The notes under the pieces are model-generated. The model was not told the DNA's origin. It did not search any database and saw only the letters and a list, made by a program, of their open reading frames with translations. A stretch of 14,373 nt of DNA from Planctomycetaceae bacterium (GTDB lineage Bacteria > Planctomycetota > Phycisphaerae > Phycisphaerales > SM1A02). Positions 1-7,205 of the stretch are shown piece after piece. Position numbers and translations under genes: made by a program. The stretch spans positions 1-14,373 of the forward strand of contig CANJIC010000026.1 in NCBI GenBank assembly GCA_947474205.1, written 5' to 3'. The number at the start of each line of letters is the position of its first letter. Within the stretch, counting starts at the first letter, position 1.

Positions 1-1
1 C

Positions 2-1609
2 GACTTTGGTGGCGAGGTTGAGCGCGTGTTGCGCATGGCCGATGGTTGCGCGCTGTTGATCGACGCGCTTGAAGGCCCGATGCCGCAGACGCGCTTTGTG
101 TTGCAAAAAGCAATTCAACTTGGTCTCAAACCAATCGTTGTTGTGAACAAGTGCGATCGCCCAGACGCGCGCACCGACGCCGTTGTGAATGAAGTGTTTG
201 ACTTGCTCATTGAACTAGGCGCCGATGAAATTGCGCTTGATTTCCCTGTGCTTTGGGCCAGTGGGCGCGATGGCTGGGCCAGCCGCGACAAGAACGACAA
301 GGATCGTGGCGTGGATGATTTGTTCGACGCCATTCTCACGCATGTGCCCGCGCCAAAGATGGACGCAACGGGTCCGCTGCAATTCTTGGTGACCAATCTG
401 GACTACAGCGAATATGTTGGACGCATTGCTATTGGCCGCGTGATGCGCGGAAGCATTAAGCCAGGCATGGCCGTTGGTTTGTGCCGCGCCGATGGACGCA
501 TGGATCGTGGACGCGTTTCCAAAGTGAATCAGTTCCAAGGTCTTGGTCGCCGCGAGGCGCAAGAAGTTTTTGCCGGTGACTTGTGCGCCGTCGAAGGCAT
601 TCCAGATATCACCATTGGCGACACAGTTGTGCATCCAGATTCTCCAGACGCGTTGCCGCGCGTGAGCGTGGACGAGCCAACGCTGCACATGGTGTTCCGC
701 ATCAATGACGGACCGCTTGGTGGACGCGAAGGAAAGTTTGTCACCAGCCGTCAATTGTCCGAGCGATTGGACCGTGAACTTCGCTCCAACGTTGCACTGC
801 GCGTAACCCCCGGCGAAACTTCTGAAGAATTCCACGTTTCAGGCCGCGGATTGCTGCATTTGGGTGTGTTGCTAGAAACCATGCGCCGTGAAGGTTTTGA
901 ATTGACCGTGGGCAAGCCGCAAGTTATTGAAAAAGAAGTCAACGGCGAAATGTGCGAGCCATGGGAGCGCCTCACGCTTGATGTTGCCGAATCCGGAATG
1001 GGCGCCGCGCTTGAGTTGCTTGGAAGCCGCGCCGCTGAAATCACCAAAGTTGATCCACGCAACGGTCGCATGCACATTGAAGCTGACATTCCTGCGCGCG
1101 GTCTGATTGGTTTGCGCTCACGATTGCTTAACGCAACCGGCGGCGAGGCTGTTATGCATCACGCGTTCGCATCGTGGCGAGGCGTGAATCCTGGCGCTAT
1201 CAAACCACGCGTGCAGGGGGTGTTGATCGCAAACGAAGCCGGTCCCGCAACTAGTTACGCCATTGAACCGCTGTCCGACCGCGCCGTGATGTTTGTGAAG
1301 CCCGGCGACATTTGCTACCAAGGAATGTTAGTTGGTGAGAACACGCGCGAAAATAATCTGGTGGTGAATGCCACAAGAATGAAGCCATTTTCCAATGTTC
1401 GCGCCATCAGCAAGGACGCCACGGTTGTGTTAAAGCAGCCGCGCATCATGAGCCTGGAGCAAGCTTTGGAATATATTGAAGAGGATGAACTTGTTGAGAT
1501 CACTCCAACCGCCATCCGCATGCGCAAGCGGTTGCTTAATGAAACCGAACGCAAGCGCGTGGAGCGTTCCGAGCGAAGCCGAGCCGAGACATCCGCACGC
1601 GAAGGATAA
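2..1609 (+). CDS. typA: Ribosome-associated GTPase TypA/BipA, 3' part (N-terminus outside window)
   Basis: This is a translational GTPase of the EF-G/LepA family that binds the ribosome and acts in stress adaptation and ribosome assembly. The frame is open from the left edge and shows 535 residues. The first ones, DFGGEVERV, are the end of the G3 region ([15 protein letters not shown] in E. coli BipA), so roughly 75-80 residues with the P-loop and switch I lie outside. G4 is NKCD at visible residues 49-52. The G5 position reads ASG instead of the usual SA. Further matches to the family are [25 protein letters not shown] [40 protein letters not shown], and near the end [26 protein letters not shown]. 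The C-terminal tail is short, basic and probably disordered. Inner GTG/ATG codons near position 26 are not the real start, because the homology runs through them to the edge. The stop lies three bases before lysC, so the two are probably co-transcribed. Confidence 0.96.
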   Translation, partial: DFGGEVERVLRMADGCALLIDALEGPMPQTRFVLQKAIQLGLKPIVVVNKCDRPDARTDAVVNEVFDLLIELGADEIALDFPVLWASGRDGWASRDKNDKDRGVDDLFDAILTHVPAPKMDATGPLQFLVTNLDYSEYVGRIAIGRVMRGSIKPGMAVGLCRADGRMDRGRVSKVNQFQGLGRREAQEVFAGDLCAVEGIPDITIGDTVVHPDSPDALPRVSVDEPTLHMVFRINDGPLGGREGKFVTSRQLSERLDRELRSNVALRVTPGETSEEFHVSGRGLLHLGVLLETMRREGFELTVGKPQVIEKEVNGEMCEPWERLTLDVAESGMGAALELLGSRAAEITKVDPRNGRMHIEADIPARGLIGLRSRLLNATGGEAVMHHAFASWRGVNPGAIKPRVQGVLIANEAGPATSYAIEPLSDRAVMFVKPGDICYQGMLVGENTRENNLVVNATRMKPFSNVRAISKDATVVLKQPRIMSLEQALEYIEEDELVEITPTAIRMRKRLLNETERKRVERSERSRAETSAREG

Positions 1610-1612
1610 TTC

Positions 1613-2887
1613 ATGCCGACGCGCGTGATGAAGTTCGGTGGAACTTCGGTCGCTGATCCGCAGCGCATTCGTCACGCCGCAAGTCGTGTTGCCGCCGCCA
1701 AGGCAGATGGTGATCGCGTGGTCATGGTGGTCAGCGCCATGGGCGATTCCACCGATGACTTAATTGAACTTGCCAAGAAAATTTCCGCCAAGCCAGCCAA
1801 GCGTGAGCTTGATGCGCTGATGGCCACGGGCGAACTTGCAAGCAGCGCGCTGGCCGCGATCGCGCTTGAAGACTTGGGCCTGCGCGCATGCAGCATGAAT
1901 GCGTATCAATGCGGCATTCGCAGCGACGGCGAGTTTGGCCACGCGCGCATTGACGCCATTGACCGCGCCAGCATGGACCGAAAAATCGACGGGGGGTTTA
2001 TTCCGGTTATCGCGGGCTTTCAAGCGGTTTCACCTGAAGGCGATCTCACCACGCTTGGCCGCGGCGGCAGCGACACCACGGCGGTCGCCATTGCGGCGGC
2101 GCTGGATGTGATGGGCGACGGCGGCTGCTGTGAAATTTACACCGACGTTGATGGCGTCCATACCGCCGATCCGCGCTTGGTTCCAGAGGCGCCGCGCCTG
2201 ACGCAAATTACCTACGAAGAAATGTTGGAGCTTGCCGTTGTGGGCGCGGGCGTCATGCATGAGCGAGCGGTTGTGTTCGGTCAACGCTATGGTGTGCCCA
2301 TTCATGTTCGACATAGCCAGCGCTATGAACTTGGAACCATGATTCAAAAGGAGACTCCGTTCATGGAATCAATCGCGGTCATTGGGTGCGCGCTTAAAAG
2401 CGACTTGGGTCGTGTTGTTCTCAAGGGCTTGCCTTCAAGCGCGGACACGCAAGGCATTTTATTTGGCGCCATTTCTCAAATGGGAATTCTGGTGGACGAC
2501 ATCATTCAAAATGATTCCGACCAGATCACGCACAAATTTATCGACCTTAGTTTCACCGTGGCGCACTCGGAATTGCCGGAGGTAAAAATCGCCGTGACGC
2601 GTGTTCTGAAATCATTGGGCTCTGGCACCATGGAGATTGAAATTGGCCTGGCCAAACTCAGCGTGGTCGGCTCTGGCATGCGCCATCATTCAGGGGTTGC
2701 TGGTCGTTTGTTTGAAACCCTGGGCAAGGCGGACATTGCCATTCGATGCATCATGACCAGCGAGATAAAAATCTCCTGCCTGATTCCGCAGGAGCATGGC
2801 AAGAGCGCCATTCGATTGGTGCACTCCGCGTTTGGCCTTGAACAGGGCGAGCGCGTGACCATTGAGCGGCAACTTGGCCGGGTCTAA
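1613..2887 (+). CDS. lysC: Aspartokinase (monofunctional, lysine/threonine-regulated class)
   Basis: This enzyme phosphorylates L-aspartate with ATP, the committed step to lysine, threonine, methionine and diaminopimelate. The 424-residue length is that of single-function aspartokinases. The kinase domain fills about residues 1-240: KFGGTS at 7-12 contacts ATP and aspartate, TLGRGGSDTT lies at about 147-156, and YTDVDGVHTADPR follows. Two ACT regulatory domains fill about 265-424, with VVGSGMRHHSGVA and TSEIKISCLI marking the second. The start is supported by AAGGAT six bases upstream of the ATG, inside the end of typA, and by the fit of KFGGTS to the family N-terminus. The three-base gap after typA implies an operon. 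A strong internal ribosome binding site inside this gene is listed separately; it suggests the alpha/beta subunit organisation known for Bacillus subtilis and Corynebacterium glutamicum. Feedback by lysine and/or threonine through the ACT domains is family knowledge and cannot be read from the sequence. Confidence 0.96.
   Translation: MPTRVMKFGGTSVADPQRIRHAASRVAAAKADGDRVVMVVSAMGDSTDDLIELAKKISAKPAKRELDALMATGELASSALAAIALEDLGLRACSMNAYQCGIRSDGEFGHARIDAIDRASMDRKIDGGFIPVIAGFQAVSPEGDLTTLGRGGSDTTAVAIAAALDVMGDGGCCEIYTDVDGVHTADPRLVPEAPRLTQITYEEMLELAVVGAGVMHERAVVFGQRYGVPIHVRHSQRYELGTMIQKETPFMESIAVIGCALKSDLGRVVLKGLPSSADTQGILFGAISQMGILVDDIIQNDSDQITHKFIDLSFTVAHSELPEVKIAVTRVLKSLGSGTMEIEIGLAKLSVVGSGMRHHSGVAGRLFETLGKADIAIRCIMTSEIKISCLIPQEHGKSAIRLVHSAFGLEQGERVTIERQLGRV
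2346..2353 (+). promoter_or_regulatory. Strong internal Shine-Dalgarno within lysC
   Basis: AAAAGGAG is complementary to the 3' end of 16S rRNA and sits nine bases before the in-frame ATG at 2363. It encodes Gln-Lys-Glu (IQKETPF) in the linker between the kinase and ACT domains, a place where coding constraint should be weak. This favours a selected translation signal over chance. Confidence 0.6.
2363..2887 (+). CDS. Probable aspartokinase beta subunit from an in-frame internal start
   Basis: ATG at 2363 is in frame with lysC (Met251) and would make a 174-residue protein of only the two ACT domains. It begins MESIAVIGCALKSD. It is preceded by AAAAGGAG at 2346-2353, nine bases from the ATG, which is the best Shine-Dalgarno match I found in the window and stronger than the one of lysC itself. 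In C. glutamicum and B. subtilis the lysC gene encodes alpha (full-length) and beta (C-terminal part) subunits from one frame, and the C. glutamicum beta subunit starts at almost the same residue (about 250). By analogy the beta chain would pair with alpha to form the effector-binding sites. The ribosome binding site and frame are seen; production of the protein is inferred. Confidence 0.6.
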   Translation: MESIAVIGCALKSDLGRVVLKGLPSSADTQGILFGAISQMGILVDDIIQNDSDQITHKFIDLSFTVAHSELPEVKIAVTRVLKSLGSGTMEIEIGLAKLSVVGSGMRHHSGVAGRLFETLGKADIAIRCIMTSEIKISCLIPQEHGKSAIRLVHSAFGLEQGERVTIERQLGRV

Positions 2888-2919
2888 GGCTTTCGAATTT
2901 CATCTTGGGCAATGGTTGA

Positions 2920-2940
2920 ACTGCGGTTGCAGCAGTCTTT
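2920..2940 (+). terminator. Weak candidate terminator after lysC
   Basis: ACTGC at 2920-2924 pairs with GCAGT at 2932-2936 around a seven-base loop and is followed by CTTT. An alternative pairing is CTGC/GCAG with a four-base loop. The stem is short and the T-run poor, so this is only a possible terminator. Its place 33 bases after the lysC stop is right for one. Confidence 0.25.
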
Positions 2941-3210
2941 AATCGCATAGCGCTCAGCCAATCCAAGCAAGTCTTAGCCCGTGGTTGTCTGTCTGTCAGA
3001 AGTGGCGGCCATTACAAATCAGCATGATTGCGCCGCATTTGATTGGGCATTGCTGGAAGAATGTGATTTAACAGAATACCAATTATGGGCGCAAAGGGGT
3101 CTGAAGGCCATTCAAGGCATGATTGTGAATGAGTGCTGTATCCGCGTTGCAGCGTTTGCATTCAACCCAATGTCCGTGCCCGATTCTGATCCCTGTGATT
3201 CATCTTGGCG

Positions 3211-3225
3211 TGTGATCAAGTCACA
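3211..3225. promoter_or_regulatory. Perfect inverted repeat TGTGA-N5-TCACA, possible operator
   Basis: TGTGATCAAGTCACA has perfect five-base arms. The arms equal those of CRP-family sites, but the spacer is five bases where the E. coli CRP consensus has six. It lies immediately upstream of, and touches, the candidate extended -10 element of the first chemoreceptor. A protein bound here would cover the -35 region, so repression or contact with RNA polymerase are both possible. No such repeat is present at the same place before the second chemoreceptor. Confidence 0.35.
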
Positions 3226-3242
3226 CCTGATAATGTTGCCCC
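3224..3242 (+). promoter_or_regulatory. Candidate extended -10 promoter giving a leaderless chemoreceptor mRNA
   Basis: TG at 3228-3229, one base, then TAATGT at 3231-3236 fits an extended -10 element. Only six bases separate it from the ATG at 3243, so transcription would begin at or near the A of the start codon. There is no Shine-Dalgarno sequence before this ATG. The block CACCTG-N-TAATGTTGCC-N-CATG recurs before the second receptor at the same distance, with 20 of 22 positions identical. No clear -35 element is seen. Confidence 0.45.
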
Positions 3243-5219
3243 ATGGACTTGAAAAAATTTCGAACTGGCCTGCTTGGACGATTTGTGAAATTTGGCATTG
3301 TGCCTGGCGTCATTGTCATTGCGGGCGTTCTTTGCGTGAACACGTATTTCAGCCTTCTGAAATTTGAAAATGAAGCATCTGAACTTGCCCGAAAAATGAC
3401 CCTTCGGCTGACTTCTGAAATTGAGAATCGAAATCAAAAGGCTCTTGGAACTATTTCTGTCATTCGGCTGGCCCTTGAAACAAGTTTAATTACGAAGCGC
3501 GCGGAGATTCTTCAATTTTTGAAGCCAATCGCTGAAGCCAATCCAGATTTCGGAGTATTTGTGGCTTTGGAATCAACCAGCAGTCAGTCGATTCCACCAA
3601 CGACAGTTTCCGCCGCGACCACGTCGAGTTCATCAGCAACTATTTCCGCCGCGACCACGGATACAAATATCGATCAAGCAACAAATGCCAATGGACGTTT
3701 CGCCCCTCTTTACGAACGCGACGTTGCCACTACCGCCACCACCACGCGCACGCTTGGTTTGACTTCCATTGCCAATATTGAAGAAAGCAATTACTACATC
3801 CGCTGCAAGCAAGAATTCATCAACAACAAATCACGCAAAGTTGTTGTGACAGATCCGCACATGCACAAAGGTGAAATGGTGTACGAGTTTGTCATGCCAA
3901 TCGTCATCAACGGTCAATTCATGGGAATTGCTGGATTACAACGAACGCTTTTTTCATCCTTGGATTTAATGAATCAAATGTGTGTAGGAAACAAAATCAA
4001 TGTCATGCTTCTGACCAATCAGGATGTGTTCATTGCGGCAATGTGTGGCGATGTCACTGCGAATGACCAGGCGCGCGCAACCTACTCCGCATTGACTGGA
4101 AAACCGTTGGATACGACTGAATGGGCAAACCCTTTACGCGATATTGTTTTTCAAAAGACCAACGAAGTTGTTTCAAGCGCGGTGAATCCCCTTTCAAATG
4201 CCAATGGCATTCATGTCATGGGAACAGTCCGAACAGGCGGCTGGAAAGTGATCGTTGAAATTCCAGGGGCCCTGATGTTTAGCGAAATGTGGTCGGATTT
4301 ATGGGTTTCTTTGGTGTTGAGCATTGTTGGAATTGTCATAATGGCTGTGCTGATTCTGCGAACCGCAACCAAAGTTGTTGGCGAAGTCAGCGAAGTCACT
4401 GTTGGAATTAGCAACACGGCCAACATGATGGCGGGCTCAAGTCGGCAGCAAGAATCCATGACGCAAAATTTTGGTTCCAGCAGTGTTGAGATTGCCGCCG
4501 CGGTCAGGCAAATCACGGTGACTGGCGAGGAATTGCTGCGCAACATGAAGAAGATCGCGCAGGCCTCTAGTGAGTCGGCGCAGAATGCATCCGAAGGTCG
4601 TGTTGGCGTGCAAGCTATTGGCAGCACCATGGAAAATCTTTCCAGCGCAACCACCAATGTGGCTGAACGCCTATCCATGATTTTTGAGAAGGCCAGCAGC
4701 ATCAACACCATTATTGACACCATCACCAAAGTTTCAGATCAAACAAATTTACTTAGCGTGAATGCCGCCATTGAGGCAGAAAAAGCTGGTGAAAGCGGTC
4801 GCGGATTTTTAGTGGTTGCGCGAGAAATTCGCCGCCTTGCCGATCAGACCGCTTCGGCCACCCTTGATATTGAAAAAATGGTTCAGCAAATGCAGGCCGC
4901 GGTTTCCGGTGGCGTTATGGAAATGGACAGATTTAGCGAGCAAGTGCGTCGTGGCGTGACCACCGTTGGCGATGTTGGGTTGCGCTTGACCAAAGTCATT
5001 GACCAAGTCTCCGGCGTGGAAAGCAGTTTCTGCGAGGTGACCGAAGGCATGCAGCAACAAGCGCAAGGCGCGGATCAAATTCGCCAAGCCATGGACGGTC
5101 TCACTCAGAACGCATCACGCGCGCAAGAAGCCACAAGCGAATTTTCATCTGCTTCGGAATCCTTGCGTGAGGCGATTTTTTCCCTGCGCAAAGTGATTAG
5201 TGGTGATATCTCTGTGTGA
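3243..5219 (+). CDS. Methyl-accepting chemotaxis protein, HAMP-less, WspA-like tip (copy 1)
   Basis: This 658-residue inner-membrane receptor would sense an extracellular ligand and control a CheA-type kinase through CheW. One membrane helix lies at about residues 17-39, an extracytoplasmic Cache-like sensor at about 40-350 (with DPHMHKGE at 204-211 and VINGQFMGIAGLQ typical of Cache cores), and a second helix at about 355-372. The signalling hairpin follows at once. Its tip, DQTNLLSVNAAIEAEKAGES, lies at 499-518, and REIRRLADQT follows. About 143 residues separate helix 2 from the tip and about 142 separate the tip from the C-terminus, which leaves no room for a HAMP domain. The Glu-Lys-containing tip resembles WspA-type receptors, whose outputs can include c-di-GMP control. 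There is no C-terminal CheR-tethering pentapeptide. The sensor has a Ser/Thr/Ala-rich insert of about 17 residues relative to copy 2, built around a 36-base duplication. The start is chosen by agreement with copy 2 and the conserved upstream block. Confidence 0.92.
   Translation: MDLKKFRTGLLGRFVKFGIVPGVIVIAGVLCVNTYFSLLKFENEASELARKMTLRLTSEIENRNQKALGTISVIRLALETSLITKRAEILQFLKPIAEANPDFGVFVALESTSSQSIPPTTVSAATTSSSSATISAATTDTNIDQATNANGRFAPLYERDVATTATTTRTLGLTSIANIEESNYYIRCKQEFINNKSRKVVVTDPHMHKGEMVYEFVMPIVINGQFMGIAGLQRTLFSSLDLMNQMCVGNKINVMLLTNQDVFIAAMCGDVTANDQARATYSALTGKPLDTTEWANPLRDIVFQKTNEVVSSAVNPLSNANGIHVMGTVRTGGWKVIVEIPGALMFSEMWSDLWVSLVLSIVGIVIMAVLILRTATKVVGEVSEVTVGISNTANMMAGSSRQQESMTQNFGSSSVEIAAAVRQITVTGEELLRNMKKIAQASSESAQNASEGRVGVQAIGSTMENLSSATTNVAERLSMIFEKASSINTIIDTITKVSDQTNLLSVNAAIEAEKAGESGRGFLVVAREIRRLADQTASATLDIEKMVQQMQAAVSGGVMEMDRFSEQVRRGVTTVGDVGLRLTKVIDQVSGVESSFCEVTEGMQQQAQGADQIRQAMDGLTQNASRAQEATSEFSSASESLREAIFSLRKVISGDISV
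3606..3677 (+). repeat. In-frame 36-base imperfect tandem duplication in the sensor domain
   Basis: The 17-base string TTTCCGCCGCGACCACG occurs at 3607-3623 and again at 3643-3659, a 36-base (12-codon) period. It encodes VSAATT then ISAATT inside a Ser/Thr/Ala-rich loop. The paralogue downstream lacks this segment, and the length difference between the two proteins (17 residues) is largely explained by it. It looks like a local slippage or duplication event that kept the frame. Confidence 0.7.
4818..4898 (+). repeat. 81-base segment shared with second receptor (6804-6884)
   Basis: These 81 bases match 6804-6884 at 74 positions by hand count. They encode the segment just after the signalling tip, from Ala-Arg-Glu-Ile-Arg-Arg to Gln-Met-Gln-Ala. 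Much of the signalling half of the two genes is similarly alike, so this is the most conserved part of a tandem gene duplication and not a mobile repeat. It is a potential site for recombination or gene conversion. Confidence 0.75.
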
Positions 5220-5260
5220 TATTGCAACGTTTCTTGTGGGCACGTACCCGTTGAGTGGCG

Positions 5261-5279
5261 CACCTGCTAATGTTGCCGC
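5261..5279 (+). promoter_or_regulatory. Candidate extended -10 promoter before second chemoreceptor
   Basis: TG at 5265-5266, one base, then TAATGT at 5268-5273, again six bases before the ATG at 5280. The block matches the one before copy 1 at 20 of 22 positions, whereas the first 27 coding bases match at only 18 of 27. This suggests selection on the upstream block and not just shared ancestry. No Shine-Dalgarno sequence is visible, so a leaderless transcript is possible. Confidence 0.45.
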
Positions 5280-7205
5280 ATGATCCTGAAGAAATTTCGT
5301 CGCGGGCTGCTTGGACAATTTGTGAAATTTGGCGTTTTGCCCAGCGTCTTGGTTGTTGTGGCTATTGTCGCCATCACCACGTCCTTAAGTATTGGCTCCA
5401 AACGAATGGACGCGCGCGAATTAGCGACGGCTGAGGCCGAATACATCTGTTCGAGAGGTGAAACATTTGACCAAAAAGCCATCGGCACCGTGACGGCCAT
5501 GGCGCTTGCTATTGAAAATGGTTTGTATTCCAAGAAAGCCGACACGCTGAAATATGCCAAGGCTGTCACAGAAGCCAATCCCATGTTTGGAGTTTTTATT
5601 GTCTACGAGGCAATTGGAGCGGCGGCAAAATCTTCACTTGGTCCAACCGCCGCAAGTGAAATCACAATCGATCAAGCCACGGATGCCAACGGTCGATTTG
5701 TTCCAAGCTTCACGCGTGATTCAACTCCCTCGCATTCGCTGGTATTGCGCCCCATCAACAATGTTGGTGAGTACGAATATTACAAAACCGCCAAGCAAAA
5801 TTTTGCCAATGGAAACGCAAGCAAAATGATTGTGACGGAACCCCACATGCATGAAGGCGAATTGGTGACTGAGTTCGCGTTGCCAATTTCGATTGATGGA
5901 AAATTCGCGGGCGTTGTTGGTGTAACCAGACCGCTTGTGTTTGCGAACGAAGCCATTAAGCAACTCGCTATTGAAAGCGGCCTGAATATGTATTTGCTGA
6001 CCGACAAAGATAATTTTGTCACGGCGTACGCGGGCGATATCACCGCCACTGAGCAAATGCGCGCGACATTTGAATCCATTTCAGGCAAGCCACTGGACAA
6101 GACTCCATGGGCAACATCGTTGCGCACATTGCTTGCGCAAAGCGGAAAAAATGTTCTTGGAACCGCCGTCAACCCACTGAACAACGCAGAAACAATTCAC
6201 GCCATGACTCGCGTCGCGTTGAATGATTGGAAAGTTGTGGTGGAAATTCCACGCGCGCGCTTGGTCCATGAAATTTGGAGCGACCTTTGGCTTGATCTTC
6301 TAGTGGGCGTTGTGGGAATCATAATCATGGCCACGCTTATTTTGCTTACCGCCACCAAAGTTGTTGGCGAAGTCAGCGGCGTCACCGTTGCCATTAGCAG
6401 CACCGCTATTGAAATGGCTGGATCAAGCCGTCAACAAGAATCAGTGTCGCAATCGTTTGGCGCAAGCAGCGTGGAGATTGCCGCGGCCGTGCGCCAGATC
6501 ACCGTGACCGGCAGCGAGTTGTTGCGCAAAATGGAAACCATTTCCAAAGCCGCCAGTGAATCCTCGCAGAACGCATCCGAGGGACGAGTTGGCGTGCAAG
6601 CCATGGGCGCAACCATGGAAGGCCTTGCCAGCGCGACCAGCAATGTCGCTGAACGTCTGTCCATGATTTTTGAGAAAGCCAGCAGCATTAACTCGATTGT
6701 GGACGCCATTACAAAGGTGTCTGACCAAACAAATTTACTCAGCGTGAACGCAGCCATTGAAGCGGAAAAAGCTGGCGACAGTGGCCGCGGGTTCTTGGTG
6801 GTGGCGCGAGAAATTCGCCGTCTTGCCGATCAGACCGCCGCCGCCACGCTTGATATTGAAAAAAATGTTCAGCAAATGCAGGCCGTGGTATCTGGCGGCG
6901 TGATGGAAATGGACCGCTTCAGCGAGCAAGTGCGCCGCGGCGTGACCAATGTGGGCGAGGTCGGCCAGCGCCTGACCAAAGTCATTGATCAAGTTGGCAG
7001 CGTTGAAAGCAGTTTCAGCGAAGTCACCGAGGGCATGCAAAGCCAAGTGCAAGGCGCGGATCAAATTCGTCAAGCCATGGATGCGCTCACACAGAACGCG
7101 TCGCGCGCGCAAGAAGCGACCAGTGAATTTTCACAGGCCGCCGCGGCGCTGCGTGAGTCAATCATGTCGCTGCGCAAAGTCATTGGTGGCGACATCACTG
7201 CTTAA
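5280..7205 (+). CDS. Methyl-accepting chemotaxis protein, HAMP-less, WspA-like tip (copy 2)
   Basis: A 641-residue paralogue of the upstream receptor, 60 bases after its stop. The plan is the same: a membrane helix at about residues 17-36, a Cache-like sensor at about 37-335 with EPHMHEGE at 187-194 and SIDGKFAGVVG, a second helix at about 338-355, then the cytoplasmic coiled-coil hairpin with tip sequence DQTNLLSVNAAIEAEKAGDS at about 482-501 and REIRRLADQT after it. No HAMP domain fits between helix 2 and the hairpin. The sensors differ much more than the signalling halves, so the pair probably detects different ligands but talks to the same kinase. ASRAQEATSEF near the C-terminus may hold a methylation site, as in copy 1. 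No che gene is visible nearby. It lacks the Ser/Thr/Ala-rich insert of copy 1. Its base composition looks more GC-rich than copy 1, especially in the signalling half. Confidence 0.92.
   Translation: MILKKFRRGLLGQFVKFGVLPSVLVVVAIVAITTSLSIGSKRMDARELATAEAEYICSRGETFDQKAIGTVTAMALAIENGLYSKKADTLKYAKAVTEANPMFGVFIVYEAIGAAAKSSLGPTAASEITIDQATDANGRFVPSFTRDSTPSHSLVLRPINNVGEYEYYKTAKQNFANGNASKMIVTEPHMHEGELVTEFALPISIDGKFAGVVGVTRPLVFANEAIKQLAIESGLNMYLLTDKDNFVTAYAGDITATEQMRATFESISGKPLDKTPWATSLRTLLAQSGKNVLGTAVNPLNNAETIHAMTRVALNDWKVVVEIPRARLVHEIWSDLWLDLLVGVVGIIIMATLILLTATKVVGEVSGVTVAISSTAIEMAGSSRQQESVSQSFGASSVEIAAAVRQITVTGSELLRKMETISKAASESSQNASEGRVGVQAMGATMEGLASATSNVAERLSMIFEKASSINSIVDAITKVSDQTNLLSVNAAIEAEKAGDSGRGFLVVAREIRRLADQTAAATLDIEKNVQQMQAVVSGGVMEMDRFSEQVRRGVTNVGEVGQRLTKVIDQVGSVESSFSEVTEGMQSQVQGADQIRQAMDALTQNASRAQEATSEFSQAAAALRESIMSLRKVIGGDITA
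6804..6884 (+). repeat. 81-base segment shared with first receptor (4818-4898)
   Basis: Second copy of the near-identical receptor segment, with seven differences by hand count. It includes a run of seven A (GAAAAAAATG), where the first copy reads GAAAAAATGG, giving Lys-Asn in place of Lys-Met. Confidence 0.75.

Larger units (their letters stand above)
2888..3242. other. 355-base intergenic region between lysC and the first chemoreceptor
   Basis: I see no convincing gene here. The region holds a weak terminator-like hairpin near its left end and, at its right end, a TGTGA/TCACA inverted repeat plus a candidate promoter, all listed separately. A frame starting with GTG at 2981 runs through to 3367, but it has no ribosome binding site, is rich in Cys and Trp and overlaps the chemoreceptor start by 125 bases, so I treat it as chance. 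The middle part (about 2945-3200) shows nothing I can name. Confidence 0.6.

Noticed and set aside
215..835. 206-codon minus-strand frame opposite typA
   Set aside because: It lies fully antisense to a conserved gene and reads as low-information Ala/His/Asn-rich sequence, as expected from the opposite frame of a GC-rich gene.
2981..3367. 128-codon plus-strand frame beginning with GTG
   Set aside because: It has no ribosome binding site, is rich in Cys and Trp, matches no family I know and overlaps the well-supported first receptor start by 125 bases.
5220..5279. Sigma-54 promoter before the second receptor (GGGCACG followed by TTGAG)
   Set aside because: The spacing between the GG and the TTG element is two bases too long and the essential GC at -12 is absent.
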